64,000 nucleotides of DNA, taken from assembly GCA_021731165.1 (NCBI GenBank), contig JAKFXY010000004.1, forward strand, positions 1-64,000, in the 5' to 3' direction. Below the pieces are notes generated by a model. That model was given only the letters and a program-made list of their open reading frames with translations, did not search any database and was not told where the DNA came from. A program made the position numbers and the translations under genes. This DNA comes from Acidobacteriota bacterium (GTDB lineage Bacteria; Acidobacteriota; Vicinamibacteria; Vicinamibacterales; UBA2999). The stretch's first letter is position 1; each line of letters starts with the position of its first letter. This document shows positions 43,222-51,588 of the stretch, piece by piece.

Positions 43222-44489
43222 TGAATGACGACATGAAGAGAGCTCCGCGCGGTCGCATTCGCATTGCCAAAGGCGCCCGCAGAAAGGGACCCTTCGCCAC
43301 CATCGACGAGGCCGCCGCGGCGATTCGCGCGGGCCGGATGATCATCGTGGTGGACGATGAGGACCGCGAAAACGAGGGCGATCTCACCATGGCGGCGTCA
43401 GTCGTCACGCCCGAGGCGATCAATTTCATGGCCCGGCATGGTCGCGGCCTGATCTGCCTGGCAATGATGCAGGAGCGGCTCGAGCAGCTCGACATTCCGC
43501 TCGAGGCGAGCGACAGCGTCTCGCGACGCGACACTGCCTTCTGCGTGTCGATCGACGCGCGTGATGGGACGAGCACCGGCATCTCGGCTGCGGATCGGGC
43601 AAGAACCGTGAAGGTGGCGATTGCACCGGGAACGACGCCGCGCGACTTGGAGCGGCCCGGGCACGTATTTCCGCTCAGGGCTCGTCCGGGTGGCGTGCTG
43701 GTGCGCGCGGGCCACACCGAAGCCGCCGTGGACCTGGCGCGGATCGCAGGACTCGATCCAGCGGGAGTGATCTGCGAAATCATGAACGACGATGGGACGA
43801 TGGCGCGGGTGCCGGAGCTCACGAAGTTCGCGAAGAAGCACGGTCTGCTCATGATTACGATTGCGGCGCTCATCGAGCACCGCATGCGAACGGAGCGCCT
43901 CGTGGTTCGCGTCGCCACCGCAGATCTCCCCACCGAATATGGCGCCTTCAGGATCCACGCGTACCAGAATCAGCTGAACAGCGAGCAGCACGTGGCGCTC
44001 GTGTGTGGTGACATCGGCGACGGCAGGAACGTACTGGTTCGCGTGCATTCCAGTTGTCTCACCGGCGACGTGCTTCACTCGGCGCGGTGTGACTGCGGTG
44101 CGCAACTCGACGCCGCGATGGGCCGGATTGCCGAAGAAGGGCGGGGTGTGTTGCTGTACCTGAACCAGGAAGGGCGCGGGATTGGCCTGGCCAATAAGAT
44201 CAGGGCGTACGAGCTTCAGGATCAGGGGTTCGACACCGTCGAGGCGAACGAACGGCTGGGATTCAAGCCGGACCAGCGTGACTACGGGATCGGGGCGCAG
44301 ATTTTGGGCGATATCGGAGTCAAAACGATGCGATTGCTCACGAATAATCCCCGGAAGTTCGTTGGACTGCATGGGTACGGGCTGGCGGTGTCGGATGTCG
44401 TGCCGCTCGAGATCCCGGCTGGAGAGCACACCCGCCGGTACCTGAAGACCAAGAAGGACAAGATGGGCCACAAGCTGTCCGGGGTGTAG
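43221..44489 (+). CDS. ribBA: Bifunctional DHBP synthase / GTP cyclohydrolase II
   Basis: 422 aa. Residues about 25-220 are DHBP synthase (VDDEDRENEGDLTMAAS, AAVDLARIAGLDPAGVICE); residues about 225-420 are GTP cyclohydrolase II with zinc ligands HSSCLTGDVLHSARCDCG, the active-site YLNQEGRGIGLANKI and RLLTNNPRK. Supplies both halves of riboflavin's precursors. Reads MNDDMKRAPRGR; the basic N-terminal 20 residues are longer than usual. ribH (lumazine synthase) is not next in the operon; ffh follows 97 bases later. Confidence 0.97.
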   Translation: MNDDMKRAPRGRIRIAKGARRKGPFATIDEAAAAIRAGRMIIVVDDEDRENEGDLTMAASVVTPEAINFMARHGRGLICLAMMQERLEQLDIPLEASDSVSRRDTAFCVSIDARDGTSTGISAADRARTVKVAIAPGTTPRDLERPGHVFPLRARPGGVLVRAGHTEAAVDLARIAGLDPAGVICEIMNDDGTMARVPELTKFAKKHGLLMITIAALIEHRMRTERLVVRVATADLPTEYGAFRIHAYQNQLNSEQHVALVCGDIGDGRNVLVRVHSSCLTGDVLHSARCDCGAQLDAAMGRIAEEGRGVLLYLNQEGRGIGLANKIRAYELQDQGFDTVEANERLGFKPDQRDYGIGAQILGDIGVKTMRLLTNNPRKFVGLHGYGLAVSDVVPLEIPAGEHTRRYLKTKKDKMGHKLSGV

Positions 44490-44515
44490 ACCAGCCGGTC
44501 AAACTCGCCTAAGAT

Positions 44516-44554
44516 AACGGTTTGCGGCCGTTGGGTTTAGCCCCGTAGTGGGGG
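44516..44554. other. Two small hairpins between ribBA and ffh
   Basis: AACGG (44516-44520) with CCGTT (44528-44532), and CCCC (44541-44544) with GGGG (44550-44553). Neither is followed by a T-run. No SRP RNA signature (GGTCC...GGAAGCAGCC type) is visible, although ffh follows. Confidence 0.3.
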
Positions 44555-44585
44555 TATGCCTTGCACGGGTCGCCGGCCGTCCCCA

Positions 44586-46025
44586 ATGTTCGACTCGCTC
44601 AGCACCCGCATCCAGGGCGTTTTCCAGTCGCTTCGCGGCGAAGTGCGGCTGACGGAGGCGCAGGTCGAGGGGGCGCTTGGCGAGATTCGGCTGGCGCTGC
44701 TCGAAGCCGACGTCAACTTCAAGGTCGTCAAGGCGTTCGTGGACAAGGTCCGCGACCGGGCGATGGATCAGGAGGTCTTGCGCAGCCTGACGCCGGGCCA
44801 GCACGTCACCAAGATCGTCCGTGACGAGCTGCTTGCGCTCTTCGGGGAGTCGGAGGGTGGTCTGCGGAAGGTCGCCCCTAAGCCACGGGTGGTGATGCTC
44901 CTCGGACTGCAGGGATCCGGCAAGACCACGACGTCGGGCAAGCTGGCGCTGTGGTTGAAGCGGCAGGGCCGACACCCGATGATGGTGTCCACGGACGTGC
45001 GACGGCCGGCCGCGATCGCGCAGTTGTCGGTGCTGGCGGAACAGGCCGGTGTTCGAGTGCATGCGCCGGAGTCCATGGATCCGGTATCGCGTGCCAGGGG
45101 CGCACTGGCTGAGGCGAAAGCCACCGGGCTCGATACCGTCATCGTCGATACAGCGGGGCGCCTGCACATTGACGATGACCTGATGGACGAGCTGCAGGCG
45201 ATCAAGGAAGCCGTGCAGCCGACGGACCTGCTGTACGTCGCCGATGCGATGACAGGGCAGGATGCCATCAAGAGCGCGGGCGAGTTCAACCGCCGCATCG
45301 GTGTGACCGGCGTGGTGCTGACCAAGCTCGACGGCGATGCGCGTGGCGGCGCGGCGCTCTCGGTGGTCTCTGTAGTCGGTGTGCCGATCGCCTTTGTCGG
45401 TAGTGGCGAGCGGCTCGAGGATCTCGAGCTGTTCCATCCCGACCGGATCGTGTCGCGGATGCTCGGCATGGGCGACGTGCTGTCGCTCATCGAGAAGGCC
45501 GAGCAGGCGATTGATCAGGACGAGGCGCAGCGGCTGGAGGAGAAGCTGCGGAAGAACCAGTTCACGCTGGACGACTTCCGCACTCAATTGAAAGCGATCC
45601 GGAAAATGGGGCCGCTCGAGAGCATCCTTGGGATGATCCCGGGGATGGGCAACCTGAAGCAGGTCGCCGACAACAAACCGGACGAGAAGCAGATGGGCCG
45701 GGTGGAAGCGATCATCGGGTCGATGACACCAGGCGAGCGCCGCGACGAGTCGATGATTGGCGGCAGCCGTCGCAAGCGAATTGCGATGGGAAGCGGCACC
45801 TCGGTTGAGGAAGTGAACCGTCTCCTCAAGCAGTTCCGCGAGATGAAGCGCGTCTTGCAGATGATGGGACAGGGTGGGATACCGGGCCTGGGGATGGGCA
45901 AGGGCATGCCTCAGGTGCCGATTGGTGGCCTTCGACAGGGCTCCGGCCACGGCGGCGACGGATTCGGGATGCCGGGTAAAAAGCGAAAGAAGGGCGGGCC
46001 CTGGGGCCTGATCAAAACGAGGTAG
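44586..46025 (+). CDS. ffh: Signal recognition particle protein Ffh
   Basis: 479 aa. N and G domains: GLQGSGKTTTSGKLALWL (G1), STDVRRPAAIAQL, VDTAGRLHIDDDLMDEL (G3), TKLDGDARGGAALS (G4). The M domain from about 315 contains Met-rich LGMIPGMGNL and RKRIAMGSGTSVEEVNRLLKQF, which bind SRP RNA and signal sequences. The ATG at 44586 (MFDSLSTRIQ) is the usual start; an in-frame ATG at 44556 would add ten residues. rpsP starts two bases after its stop. Confidence 0.98.
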   Translation: MFDSLSTRIQGVFQSLRGEVRLTEAQVEGALGEIRLALLEADVNFKVVKAFVDKVRDRAMDQEVLRSLTPGQHVTKIVRDELLALFGESEGGLRKVAPKPRVVMLLGLQGSGKTTTSGKLALWLKRQGRHPMMVSTDVRRPAAIAQLSVLAEQAGVRVHAPESMDPVSRARGALAEAKATGLDTVIVDTAGRLHIDDDLMDELQAIKEAVQPTDLLYVADAMTGQDAIKSAGEFNRRIGVTGVVLTKLDGDARGGAALSVVSVVGVPIAFVGSGERLEDLELFHPDRIVSRMLGMGDVLSLIEKAEQAIDQDEAQRLEEKLRKNQFTLDDFRTQLKAIRKMGPLESILGMIPGMGNLKQVADNKPDEKQMGRVEAIIGSMTPGERRDESMIGGSRRKRIAMGSGTSVEEVNRLLKQFREMKRVLQMMGQGGIPGLGMGKGMPQVPIGGLRQGSGHGGDGFGMPGKKRKKGGPWGLIKTR

Positions 46026-46027
46026 AG

Positions 46028-46312
46028 ATGCTGTCGATTCGTATGACGCGCGTGGGCTCAAAGAAGAAGCCCTATTTTCGGGTCGTGGTGGCCGAGGCTC
46101 GGTCGGCAATCCAGAGTGACGTGATTGAGAATCTGGGTACGTATGACCCACGCGCCAAGCCGGCGCAGGTGGCCATCAACAAGGAACGTGTTGAGCACTG
46201 GCTCAGGGTTGGTGCGAGGCCATCGGATTCGGTGCGCACGCTGCTCGCAAAGTACCTGACACGCGACCTGTCGAAGGTCGAAACGCCTGTCGCGGAAACC
46301 GGCGTCGCGTAG
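46028..46312 (+). CDS. rpsP: 30S ribosomal protein S16
   Basis: 94 aa. MLSIRMTRVGSKKKPYFRVV, then IENLGTYDPRAKP and VEHWLRVGARPSDSV, are diagnostic of bS16. It sits in the conserved ffh-rpsP-khpA-rimM-trmD-rplS block and is immediately followed by khpA, whose ATG comes directly after the stop. Confidence 0.98.
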   Translation: MLSIRMTRVGSKKKPYFRVVVAEARSAIQSDVIENLGTYDPRAKPAQVAINKERVEHWLRVGARPSDSVRTLLAKYLTRDLSKVETPVAETGVA

Positions 46313-46579
46313 ATGGCGGCGCCGGACGACGCGAGGTCGGGGAGCCCTCTGCGCGAAGTGGTCGAAGTGATTGCGCGCGCCCTGGTGGATAAGCCCGATT
46401 CGGTGAGAGTGACCGAGACGGAGCGTCGAGGAATGACTGTACTGGAGCTCACGACCGCACCAGGCGACATGGGCAAGGTGATTGGGCGCCAGGGACGCAC
46501 GGCAGCGGCGCTGCGGACGCTGGTGGCGCTGGCGGCGGAGCAGCACGGCGCGCGCGTGCACCTGGACATCAGGGATTGA
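46313..46579 (+). CDS. khpA: RNA-binding KH-domain protein KhpA
   Basis: 88 aa. A single KH domain with the GxxG loop MGKVIGRQGRTAAALRTLV. KhpA with KhpB binds small and structured RNAs and influences cell division in several bacteria. Position between rpsP and rimM is conserved. The ATG directly abuts the rpsP stop. Slightly long N-terminus (MAAPDDARSGSPLRE) precedes the family start. Confidence 0.93.
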   Translation: MAAPDDARSGSPLREVVEVIARALVDKPDSVRVTETERRGMTVLELTTAPGDMGKVIGRQGRTAAALRTLVALAAEQHGARVHLDIRD

Positions 46580-46587
46580 AGGTGGGG

Positions 46588-46605
46588 CGAACCCCGCCGG
46601 GTTCG
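46588..46605. terminator. Hairpin after khpA
   Basis: CGAACCC (46588-46594) pairs perfectly with GGGTTCG (46599-46605) around a four-base CGCC loop, nine bases after the khpA stop. There is no T-run, so it may modulate rather than stop transcription into rimM. Confidence 0.5.
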
Positions 46606-46660
46606 TCAGGTGATTCGAGCGTATCGACGGACGGGGGGCATTCCGAGCTTCTCGGCGGAT

Positions 46661-46674
46661 GAGAGAGCTCTCTC
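46661..46674. other. 14-base perfect palindrome before rimM
   Basis: GAGAGAGCTCTCTC is self-complementary, ten bases before the rimM ATG. It could bind a dimeric regulator or occlude translation; no known operator is recognised. Confidence 0.4.
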
Positions 46675-46683
46675 CACTGAACG

Positions 46684-47226
46684 ATGACGAGCTGGGACGA
46701 CATGGTGCTGGTCGGGCGGGTCGCTCGGCCTCACGGCCTGAAGGGGCACGTTGCCATCAATCCTGAAACCGACTTCGTCGAAGATCGGTTTGCGCCAGGT
46801 TCGACGATGTGGACGAGATCCGCGGCGGGTGAGGAAGCGCTGACGATCGGCGCTTCGAGAGTCCAGGCGGGAAGACCGATCGTGGCCTTCGAAGGCTTCG
46901 CACGGATCGAGGACGTGGAGCGGTTGGCGGGCCAGGAACTTCGGGTGCCAGAAGGGACGCTTCGGGCGCTGGGGCCTGGGAGGTATTACGAGCATCAGCT
47001 CGCGGGTTGCGCGGTGACCACGGTGGCCGGTGAGGAGATTGGGACGGTGGTGCGCGTCGAGGGAGGCTCCGGCGGCAGTCGCCTGATCGTCAACGGCCCG
47101 CGCGGTGAGATCCAGGTCCCGCTGGCGGTTGAGATTTGTATCGGAATCGACGTCGAGCGGAAGCGGATCACGGTCGCGCCGCCGGACGGACTGCTCGAGC
47201 TGAACGAGATACGAAGTAAGCAGTAG
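46684..47226 (+). CDS. rimM: Ribosome maturation factor RimM
   Basis: 180 aa. N-terminal barrel ([18 protein letters not shown]) and C-terminal PRC-barrel ([31 protein letters not shown]). Helps assemble the 30S head domain around S19. Start ATG at 46684; a second in-frame ATG at 46702 is possible. 104 bases separate it from khpA, more than elsewhere in the block, and that gap holds a hairpin and a palindrome. Confidence 0.95.
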   Translation: MTSWDDMVLVGRVARPHGLKGHVAINPETDFVEDRFAPGSTMWTRSAAGEEALTIGASRVQAGRPIVAFEGFARIEDVERLAGQELRVPEGTLRALGPGRYYEHQLAGCAVTTVAGEEIGTVVRVEGGSGGSRLIVNGPRGEIQVPLAVEICIGIDVERKRITVAPPDGLLELNEIRSKQ

Positions 47227-47285
47227 GCGGTGAGGGCAGCGAAGGCGGCGACGTACACCCACGGCCTACTGACTGCGTACCTGCT
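47221..47285. repeat. Heptamer-like repeat with 8-base inverted arms between rimM and trmD
   Basis: CAGTAGGC (47221-47228, overlapping the rimM stop) and GCCTACTG (47264-47271) are exact reverse complements. From 47266 seven-base units CTACTGA, CTGCGTA, CCTGCTA lead straight into the trmD ATG. Confidence 0.5.
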
Positions 47286-48026
47286 ATGAAGTTCGACATC
47301 GTCACGATCTTTCCGCGGATGGTGGCGGCAGGCCTGACTGAGGGTGTGGTCAGCCGGGGCATCGAACGAAGACTGCTGGACATCGTCGTCCACGACCTGC
47401 GGACGTATACGAGCGATCGTCACCGCAGCGTGGATGATGTCCCGTACGGCGGCGGGCCGGGTATGGTCATGAAACCCGAGCCGCTGGTGCGCGCGGTGGA
47501 CGACATCCGGAAACGGCGCGGCGCGCCCGGGGCAATCGTCCTGCTCTCGCCGCAAGGGCGGCGGTTCACGCAGGTCGAGGCGCTTCGACTGGGGCGACTC
47601 GGGCACGTGGTCCTGCTCTGCGGGCGATATGAAGGGATGGACGAGCGGGTGCGGGCGCTGGTGGCCGCGGAGGAGCTGTCAGTCGGGGACTTCGTGGTCA
47701 GCGGGGGAGAGTTGCCCGCCCTGATGGTCGTGGACGCCGTGAGCCGCCTGGTGCCTGGTGTCGTGGGTGACGAGCTGTCGGTGGAGCAGGATTCCTTCTC
47801 CCGTGGGTTGCTGGACTACCCACACTACACACGCCCGGCCGAGTTCGGTGGGCTGCAGGTGCCGGACGTGCTGCTGTCGGGCCACCACGCCGAGGTGCTG
47901 CGATGGCGAAAGAGGACGGCGTTGGAGCGAACGCTGGCGAGGCGCCCGGAGTTGCTTGACGTGGCGGTGCTCGACGATGAGGAACGCACGCTGCTCGCGG
48001 AGATTCGGAAGGAAGCTAAGCCGTAG
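47286..48026 (+). CDS. trmD: tRNA (guanine-N1-)-methyltransferase
   Basis: 246 aa. SPOUT-fold enzyme making m1G37 in tRNAs to prevent +1 frameshifting. Seen: [41 protein letters not shown] (knot) and [24 protein letters not shown], with [21 protein letters not shown] in the linker. Position in the rimM-trmD-rplS order is conserved. ATG directly after the repeat island. Confidence 0.98.
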   Translation: MKFDIVTIFPRMVAAGLTEGVVSRGIERRLLDIVVHDLRTYTSDRHRSVDDVPYGGGPGMVMKPEPLVRAVDDIRKRRGAPGAIVLLSPQGRRFTQVEALRLGRLGHVVLLCGRYEGMDERVRALVAAEELSVGDFVVSGGELPALMVVDAVSRLVPGVVGDELSVEQDSFSRGLLDYPHYTRPAEFGGLQVPDVLLSGHHAEVLRWRKRTALERTLARRPELLDVAVLDDEERTLLAEIRKEAKP

Positions 48027-48040
48027 AGGCGGACCTCCGT

Positions 48041-48080
48041 CCCTCGACGTGCTCGGGATGACCCTGGGCGTGCCGAAGGG
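48041..48080. repeat. Imperfect palindrome between trmD and rplS
   Basis: Left arm 48041-48057 (CCCTCGACGTGCTCGGG) and right arm 48062-48080 (CCCTGGGCGTGCCGAAGGG) are imperfect reverse complements around four bases. The core 'CCCTTCGAC...CTCAGGG' type of palindrome is a widespread dispersed repeat in environmental genomes. Confidence 0.6.
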
Positions 48081-48109
48081 TCAGGTCGGCCTGAACAAGG
48101 AGACGGGAC

Positions 48110-48457
48110 ATGAGCGCGATAGTAGATCTGGTCGAGAGAGGGCAGCTTACCGAGAAGCCCGACATGAAGTCCGGCGACACGGTGCGGGTCCACGTGAAGA
48201 TCCGCGAGGGTGACAAGGAACGCGTCCAGATCTTCGAAGGCATCGTGATCGGCATGCATCGTGGCGGTGCGCGCGCGTCGTTCACGGTTCGGAAGGTGTC
48301 GTTCGGACAGGGCGTCGAGCGCATTTTTCCTCTGCACTCGCCGACAATTGCCAAGGTGGATGTGGTTCGGTCCTCCAGGGTGCGTCGCGCCAAGCTGTAC
48401 TTCCTGCGCGGACTGAAGGGCAAGGCCGCGAGGATGAAAGAGACGAAGCGGGCGTAA
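48110..48457 (+). CDS. rplS: 50S ribosomal protein L19
   Basis: 115 aa, normal length. Segment [41 protein letters not shown] and [20 protein letters not shown] are diagnostic of bL19. AAGGAG stands eight bases before the ATG. rnhB starts with a GTG directly after its stop. Confidence 0.98.
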   Translation: MSAIVDLVERGQLTEKPDMKSGDTVRVHVKIREGDKERVQIFEGIVIGMHRGGARASFTVRKVSFGQGVERIFPLHSPTIAKVDVVRSSRVRRAKLYFLRGLKGKAARMKETKRA

Positions 48458-49078
48458 GTGAAGGTCCGTGCGAGGCGGACTCTCGAGAACACCCTTCGCC
48501 GATGGGGGTTCTACCGTATCGCGGGAGTGGACGAAGTGGGGCGCGGCTGCCTGGCCGGCCCCGTGGTGGCCGCTGCCGTCGTGCTCGATCCCGACAGGCA
48601 TGTTCCCGGCCTCTGTGATTCCAAGATGATTGCGGCCGCAGAGCGAGAGCGACTCTACGGCGCGATCACCCAGAAGGCCGTGAGCTGGTCCGTCGCGGCC
48701 GCGCAGCCGCTCGAGATTGATGACCTCAATATCCACCGCGCGTCATTGGAGGCCATGCGCCGCGCCGTGATGGCGCTCGTACCGCTTCCCGATCTGGTAC
48801 TGGTCGATGCCTTCCTCATCCCAGGCCTGAGCATGGCGCAACAGGGCGTGATTCACGGCGACCGCGTGTGCACCGCCATTGCGGCAGCCTCCATCGTGGC
48901 GAAGGTGACGCGTGACCGTGAGATGCTCGCGCACCACGTGGTGGATCCCCGTTACGGCTACGACAGGCACAAAGGCTATGCCACCAGTGAACACTTGGCG
49001 GCATTGGCGCGCCACGGCCGCAGCCCGCTGCACCGGCGCTCGTTCAGGCCGGTCTCGTGGATCGATACGATCAATTGA
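48458..49078 (+). CDS. rnhB: Ribonuclease HII
   Basis: 206 aa. Cleaves RNA in RNA-DNA hybrids and removes misincorporated ribonucleotides. Seen: IAGVDEVGRGCLAGPVVAAAV (first catalytic Asp-Glu), DSKMIAAAERERLY, VLVDAFLIPGL (third Asp), GDRVCTAIAAASIVAKVTRD and YGYDRHKGYATSEHLAAL. GTG at 48458 follows rplS without a gap. Last gene of the ribosomal block. Confidence 0.97.
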   Translation: MKVRARRTLENTLRRWGFYRIAGVDEVGRGCLAGPVVAAAVVLDPDRHVPGLCDSKMIAAAERERLYGAITQKAVSWSVAAAQPLEIDDLNIHRASLEAMRRAVMALVPLPDLVLVDAFLIPGLSMAQQGVIHGDRVCTAIAAASIVAKVTRDREMLAHHVVDPRYGYDRHKGYATSEHLAALARHGRSPLHRRSFRPVSWIDTIN

Positions 49079-49133
49079 CGCCCGTGCCAGCGAATCGAGA
49101 CGCGATGCGCGTCCACGGTGGAGGTGACGGTTC

Positions 49134-49406
49134 GTGAGGCGCCTGTTGCTCACGGCGCTCTTCTTCGAGGTCGGCGCAGCGCTCATCGTCGTGCCCTGGT
49201 CCGCGTTCTGGGATCGCAACTACTTTGCGCAAGCTTTGCCGTCGGTGCATGCATTCATCACCAGCAACTTCGTGCGCGGTGCTGTCTCCGGGCTCGGCCT
49301 ACTCAATATCATCGCCGGCGTACGGGAGCTCGTCTCCATGCTGATGGCGAGACATACGGTGCCGCCTCGCCCAACCTCCCCAGTCCCATTCGTTCCGGAA
49401 GACTGA
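49134..49406 (+). CDS. Small membrane protein, unknown function
   Basis: 90 aa with two hydrophobic helices (LLLTALFFEVGAALIVVPWS; FVRGAVSGLGLLNIIAGV). The segment PWSAFWDRNYF lies between them. The family is not recognised by name. GTG at 49134, preceded by GGAGGTG. thiE begins four bases after its stop, so they are probably co-translated. Confidence 0.7.
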   Translation: MRRLLLTALFFEVGAALIVVPWSAFWDRNYFAQALPSVHAFITSNFVRGAVSGLGLLNIIAGVRELVSMLMARHTVPPRPTSPVPFVPED

Positions 49407-49410
49407 TCGC

Positions 49411-50046
49411 GTGGGTCCAGTCGTCTGCATGATCACGGATCGACAGAGGCATGGTACCGGGTGGGAAAGCACGCTCGTGAATCGAGTTCGTGCCGCTGCG
49501 CTTGCTGGAGTGCATTTGGTACAGGTGCGAGAGCGGGATCTCGATGCCGCGAGCTTGACTCGGCTCGTGACAGCGTGCGTCGAATCGGTCCGGGGTACGG
49601 AAACACGGATCGTTGTCAACGATCGCCTTGACGTGGCCTTGGCGGCAGGTGCGCACGGCGTTCACCTCAGGGGGGATTCGATGCCCGCCGAACGGGTGCG
49701 CAGGGTGGCCGGGCGCCCATTTCTGATCGGCCGATCGGTTCACGACCGCGACGAGGCCATTCGCGTCACGGAAGGATCCGAGCTGGACTACCTGGTGTTT
49801 GGGACGGTGTTTGACAGTCGCTCGAAGTCCGGATCCGCTCCCGCGGGCCTGGACAGACTCTCCGCCGTAACTGCCGCGACCCGGGTGCCGGTCCTGGCGG
49901 TGGGTGGTATGACCGTTGAGCGGTTTGCCAGCGTGGTCGAGGCGGGGGCGGCCGGTGGTGCGGCAATCGGGCTGTTTGCCGATGCTTCAGCGGATTCGCT
50001 TGTGGAGCGGATCCTCGCGCTTGTGAAGTCGGCGAGATACTCCTAA
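49411..50046 (+). CDS. thiE: Thiamine-phosphate synthase
   Basis: 211 aa TIM-barrel. Joins HMP-PP and the thiazole phosphate to thiamine phosphate. Seen: VCMITDRQRHGTGW, LVQVRERDLDAASL, VVNDRLDVALAAGAHGVHL, IGRSVHDRDEAIR, YLVFGTVFDSRSKSG and VLAVGGMTVE (phosphate loop). GTG at 49411. No TPP riboswitch precedes it; the gene lies inside an operon with a small membrane protein before and a RodZ-like gene two bases after. Confidence 0.94.
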   Translation: MGPVVCMITDRQRHGTGWESTLVNRVRAAALAGVHLVQVRERDLDAASLTRLVTACVESVRGTETRIVVNDRLDVALAAGAHGVHLRGDSMPAERVRRVAGRPFLIGRSVHDRDEAIRVTEGSELDYLVFGTVFDSRSKSGSAPAGLDRLSAVTAATRVPVLAVGGMTVERFASVVEAGAAGGAAIGLFADASADSLVERILALVKSARYS

Positions 50047-50047
50047 C

Positions 50048-50464
50048 ATGAGGCCTCGGATGGCAGCCGTCGAACGTCCCGACCTGGATTTCGGCGCGCG
50101 CATGAAGCGGGCCCGAGAGGCCCGCGGTGTGTCATTGCGCCAGATCGCCGAGGCGACGAAGCTGTCGATCAGCGCGCTCGAGGCGCTCGAACGCGACGAC
50201 ATCTCGCGCCTCCCCGGTGGCATCTTCTCGCGTGCGTTCGTCCGATCGTATGCCGTTGAAGTCGGCATGGATCCCGAGCGGGCTGTCCGGGATTTCATCG
50301 CGCGGTTCCCACATGACTCCGTCACACAGGGGAGCCCCCACGTGCCGCCGGTATTCGACGGCGATGCCGACAATCGGCGTCGGCGCGCCGGCGTCATCGC
50401 CATGGTACTGGTGCTCATCGTGCTGGCAGGGGCCGGGATTCTCTACGTCGTGTCTCTCCGATAG
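50048..50464 (+). CDS. RodZ-like helix-turn-helix membrane protein
   Basis: 138 aa. N-terminal HTH_25 domain (FGARMKRAREARGVSLRQIA, ISALEALERDDISRLPGGIF, FVRSYAVEVGMDPERAV) and a membrane helix near 113-135 (VIAMVLVLIVLAGAGILYVV), with almost no periplasmic domain. Full RodZ has a large C-terminal domain and links MreB to the wall; this short form may be a cytoskeletal adaptor. ATG at 50048, one base after the thiE stop. Confidence 0.86.
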   Translation: MRPRMAAVERPDLDFGARMKRAREARGVSLRQIAEATKLSISALEALERDDISRLPGGIFSRAFVRSYAVEVGMDPERAVRDFIARFPHDSVTQGSPHVPPVFDGDADNRRRRAGVIAMVLVLIVLAGAGILYVVSLR

Positions 50465-50484
50465 CCTTCCCAATCCAGGTTTCG

Positions 50485-51270
50485 ATGGAGTCTGACTTCC
50501 GCACACCATTGCTCGAGTGTTTCCGCCAGGGTGACGCACCACGGGACGTTCGACTGCTCGCCGCGCAGGGTGGCCTTGCGCCGCGTGCGCACGAGCAACT
50601 CGGGCTGCTCATGATTCTCGTTGCCGATACGGATGAGGAGATCGCGCGTGCGGCGGAAGCGACGCTCCAGGCGATTGCGCCGGGGTCGATTGAGGGTGTG
50701 CTGGCTGGCTCGAACGTTCCCGCCGAGATGCGCGCCTTCTTCGAGGCGCGTGGGGTGACGCCGGCCGAGGCGCCTGCGACTGAGATCGAGGTGCCGCTGC
50801 TTGACACCGGCGGACCGACGGAGCCGGAGGCCGCAGAGGGGACCATCGATGGCGGCGCGGTGCGTCCAGGGATGACGGAGAAGATCGCGGCGATGAACGT
50901 ACCCGAGCGACTGAAGCTCGCGATGAAAGGCACGAGGGAGGAGAGGGCGGTGCTCATCCGCGATCCCAACAGGATGGTCGCCGCCGCGGTCCTGAGCAGC
51001 CCGAAGCTGAGCGAATCCGAGGTCACGAGCATTGCCCGGATGGGGAATGTGTCCGAGGAGATCCTGCGAATCATCGGCCACACGCGTGCGTGGATAAAGA
51101 ACTACTCGACGTGTTTGGCGCTGGTGAAGAACTCGAAGACACCGCTGGCGCTCTCGATGAACCTGCTCTCGCGGCTGAATGAGAAGGACTTGCGGATGCT
51201 CTCCATCGACCGCAACGTGCCAGATACGCTGCGCATTACCGCGCGCAAGAAGATCACCGTCAACAAGTAG
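50485..51270 (+). CDS. Conserved hypothetical helical-repeat protein
   Basis: 261 aa, no signal or membrane helix. N-terminal helices (residues about 1-75) recall HEAT-like repeats; a Pro/Glu-rich linker (about 88-130) is followed by a C-terminal block: ERLKLAMKGTREERAVLIRDPN, VAAAVLSSPKLSESEVTSIARMGN, IIGHTRAWIKNYSTCLALVKNSKTPLALSMNLL. This block recurs in Acidobacteria and delta-type proteobacteria as hypothetical proteins (DUF2336-like in feel, not confirmed). Follows the RodZ-like gene by 20 bases. Function unknown. Confidence 0.68.
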   Translation: MESDFRTPLLECFRQGDAPRDVRLLAAQGGLAPRAHEQLGLLMILVADTDEEIARAAEATLQAIAPGSIEGVLAGSNVPAEMRAFFEARGVTPAEAPATEIEVPLLDTGGPTEPEAAEGTIDGGAVRPGMTEKIAAMNVPERLKLAMKGTREERAVLIRDPNRMVAAAVLSSPKLSESEVTSIARMGNVSEEILRIIGHTRAWIKNYSTCLALVKNSKTPLALSMNLLSRLNEKDLRMLSIDRNVPDTLRITARKKITVNK

Positions 51271-51294
51271 CCGTCGCCTGTGGGGAACGGCTCC

Positions 51295-51588
51295 TCATCG
51301 TGGCGTCTTCGTTGCCCTTCCCTTCACCTGTGACCCTTTACCTGTGACGCGGCCCTTCTGCCATTCCCGGTTCATCTCGGCAAGGCCCTCCATGTAGACG
51401 TGGGCTTTCGCCCGCTCTTCCTCGAGGGAGAGAGACTTGAGCAGCTCGAGGGCGTGCGCGAAGTCGTGGTCGAAGGTCTTCCTCGTCGTGGCGAAGTAAA
51501 TCTTGCGGATCTCCGCGAGGGCGGCCTTGGCGTCAGGGGGGGGCTGCGTGAGTGAGCTCAGCGCCACGAAGCCAACGTGTTTACTCAC
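51295..51588 (-). CDS. Small hypothetical protein overlapping the GHMP kinase gene
   Basis: 97 aa, soluble, unrecognised. Residues 15-75 form charged helices (DAKAALAEIRKIYFATTRKT, HALELLKSLSLEEERAKAHV). GTG at 51588 overlaps the kinase stop by eight bases (GTGAGTAA), implying coupled translation. The last 20 residues (QKGRVTGKGSQVKGRATKTP) are encoded by a tandem 14-base repeat, so the natural C-terminus may have been extended or truncated by it. Convergent with the gene at 50485. Confidence 0.66.
   Translation of the reverse strand: MSKHVGFVALSSLTQPPPDAKAALAEIRKIYFATTRKTFDHDFAHALELLKSLSLEEERAKAHVYMEGLAEMNREWQKGRVTGKGSQVKGRATKTPR
51320..51347. repeat. Tandem 14-base (two heptamers) repeat at a gene 3' end
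   Basis: CCCTTCACCTGTGA (51320-51333) then CCCTTTACCTGTGA (51334-51347), one mismatch; each is two heptamers. It lies inside the last codons of the small minus-strand gene. Confidence 0.7.

Noticed and set aside
44490-44585. Possible SRP (4.5S) RNA before ffh
   Set aside because: The conserved GGTCC/GGAAG loop and hairpin of SRP RNA are not seen; only two short hairpins.
49407-49410. TPP riboswitch before thiE
   Set aside because: Only four bases separate thiE from the previous gene.
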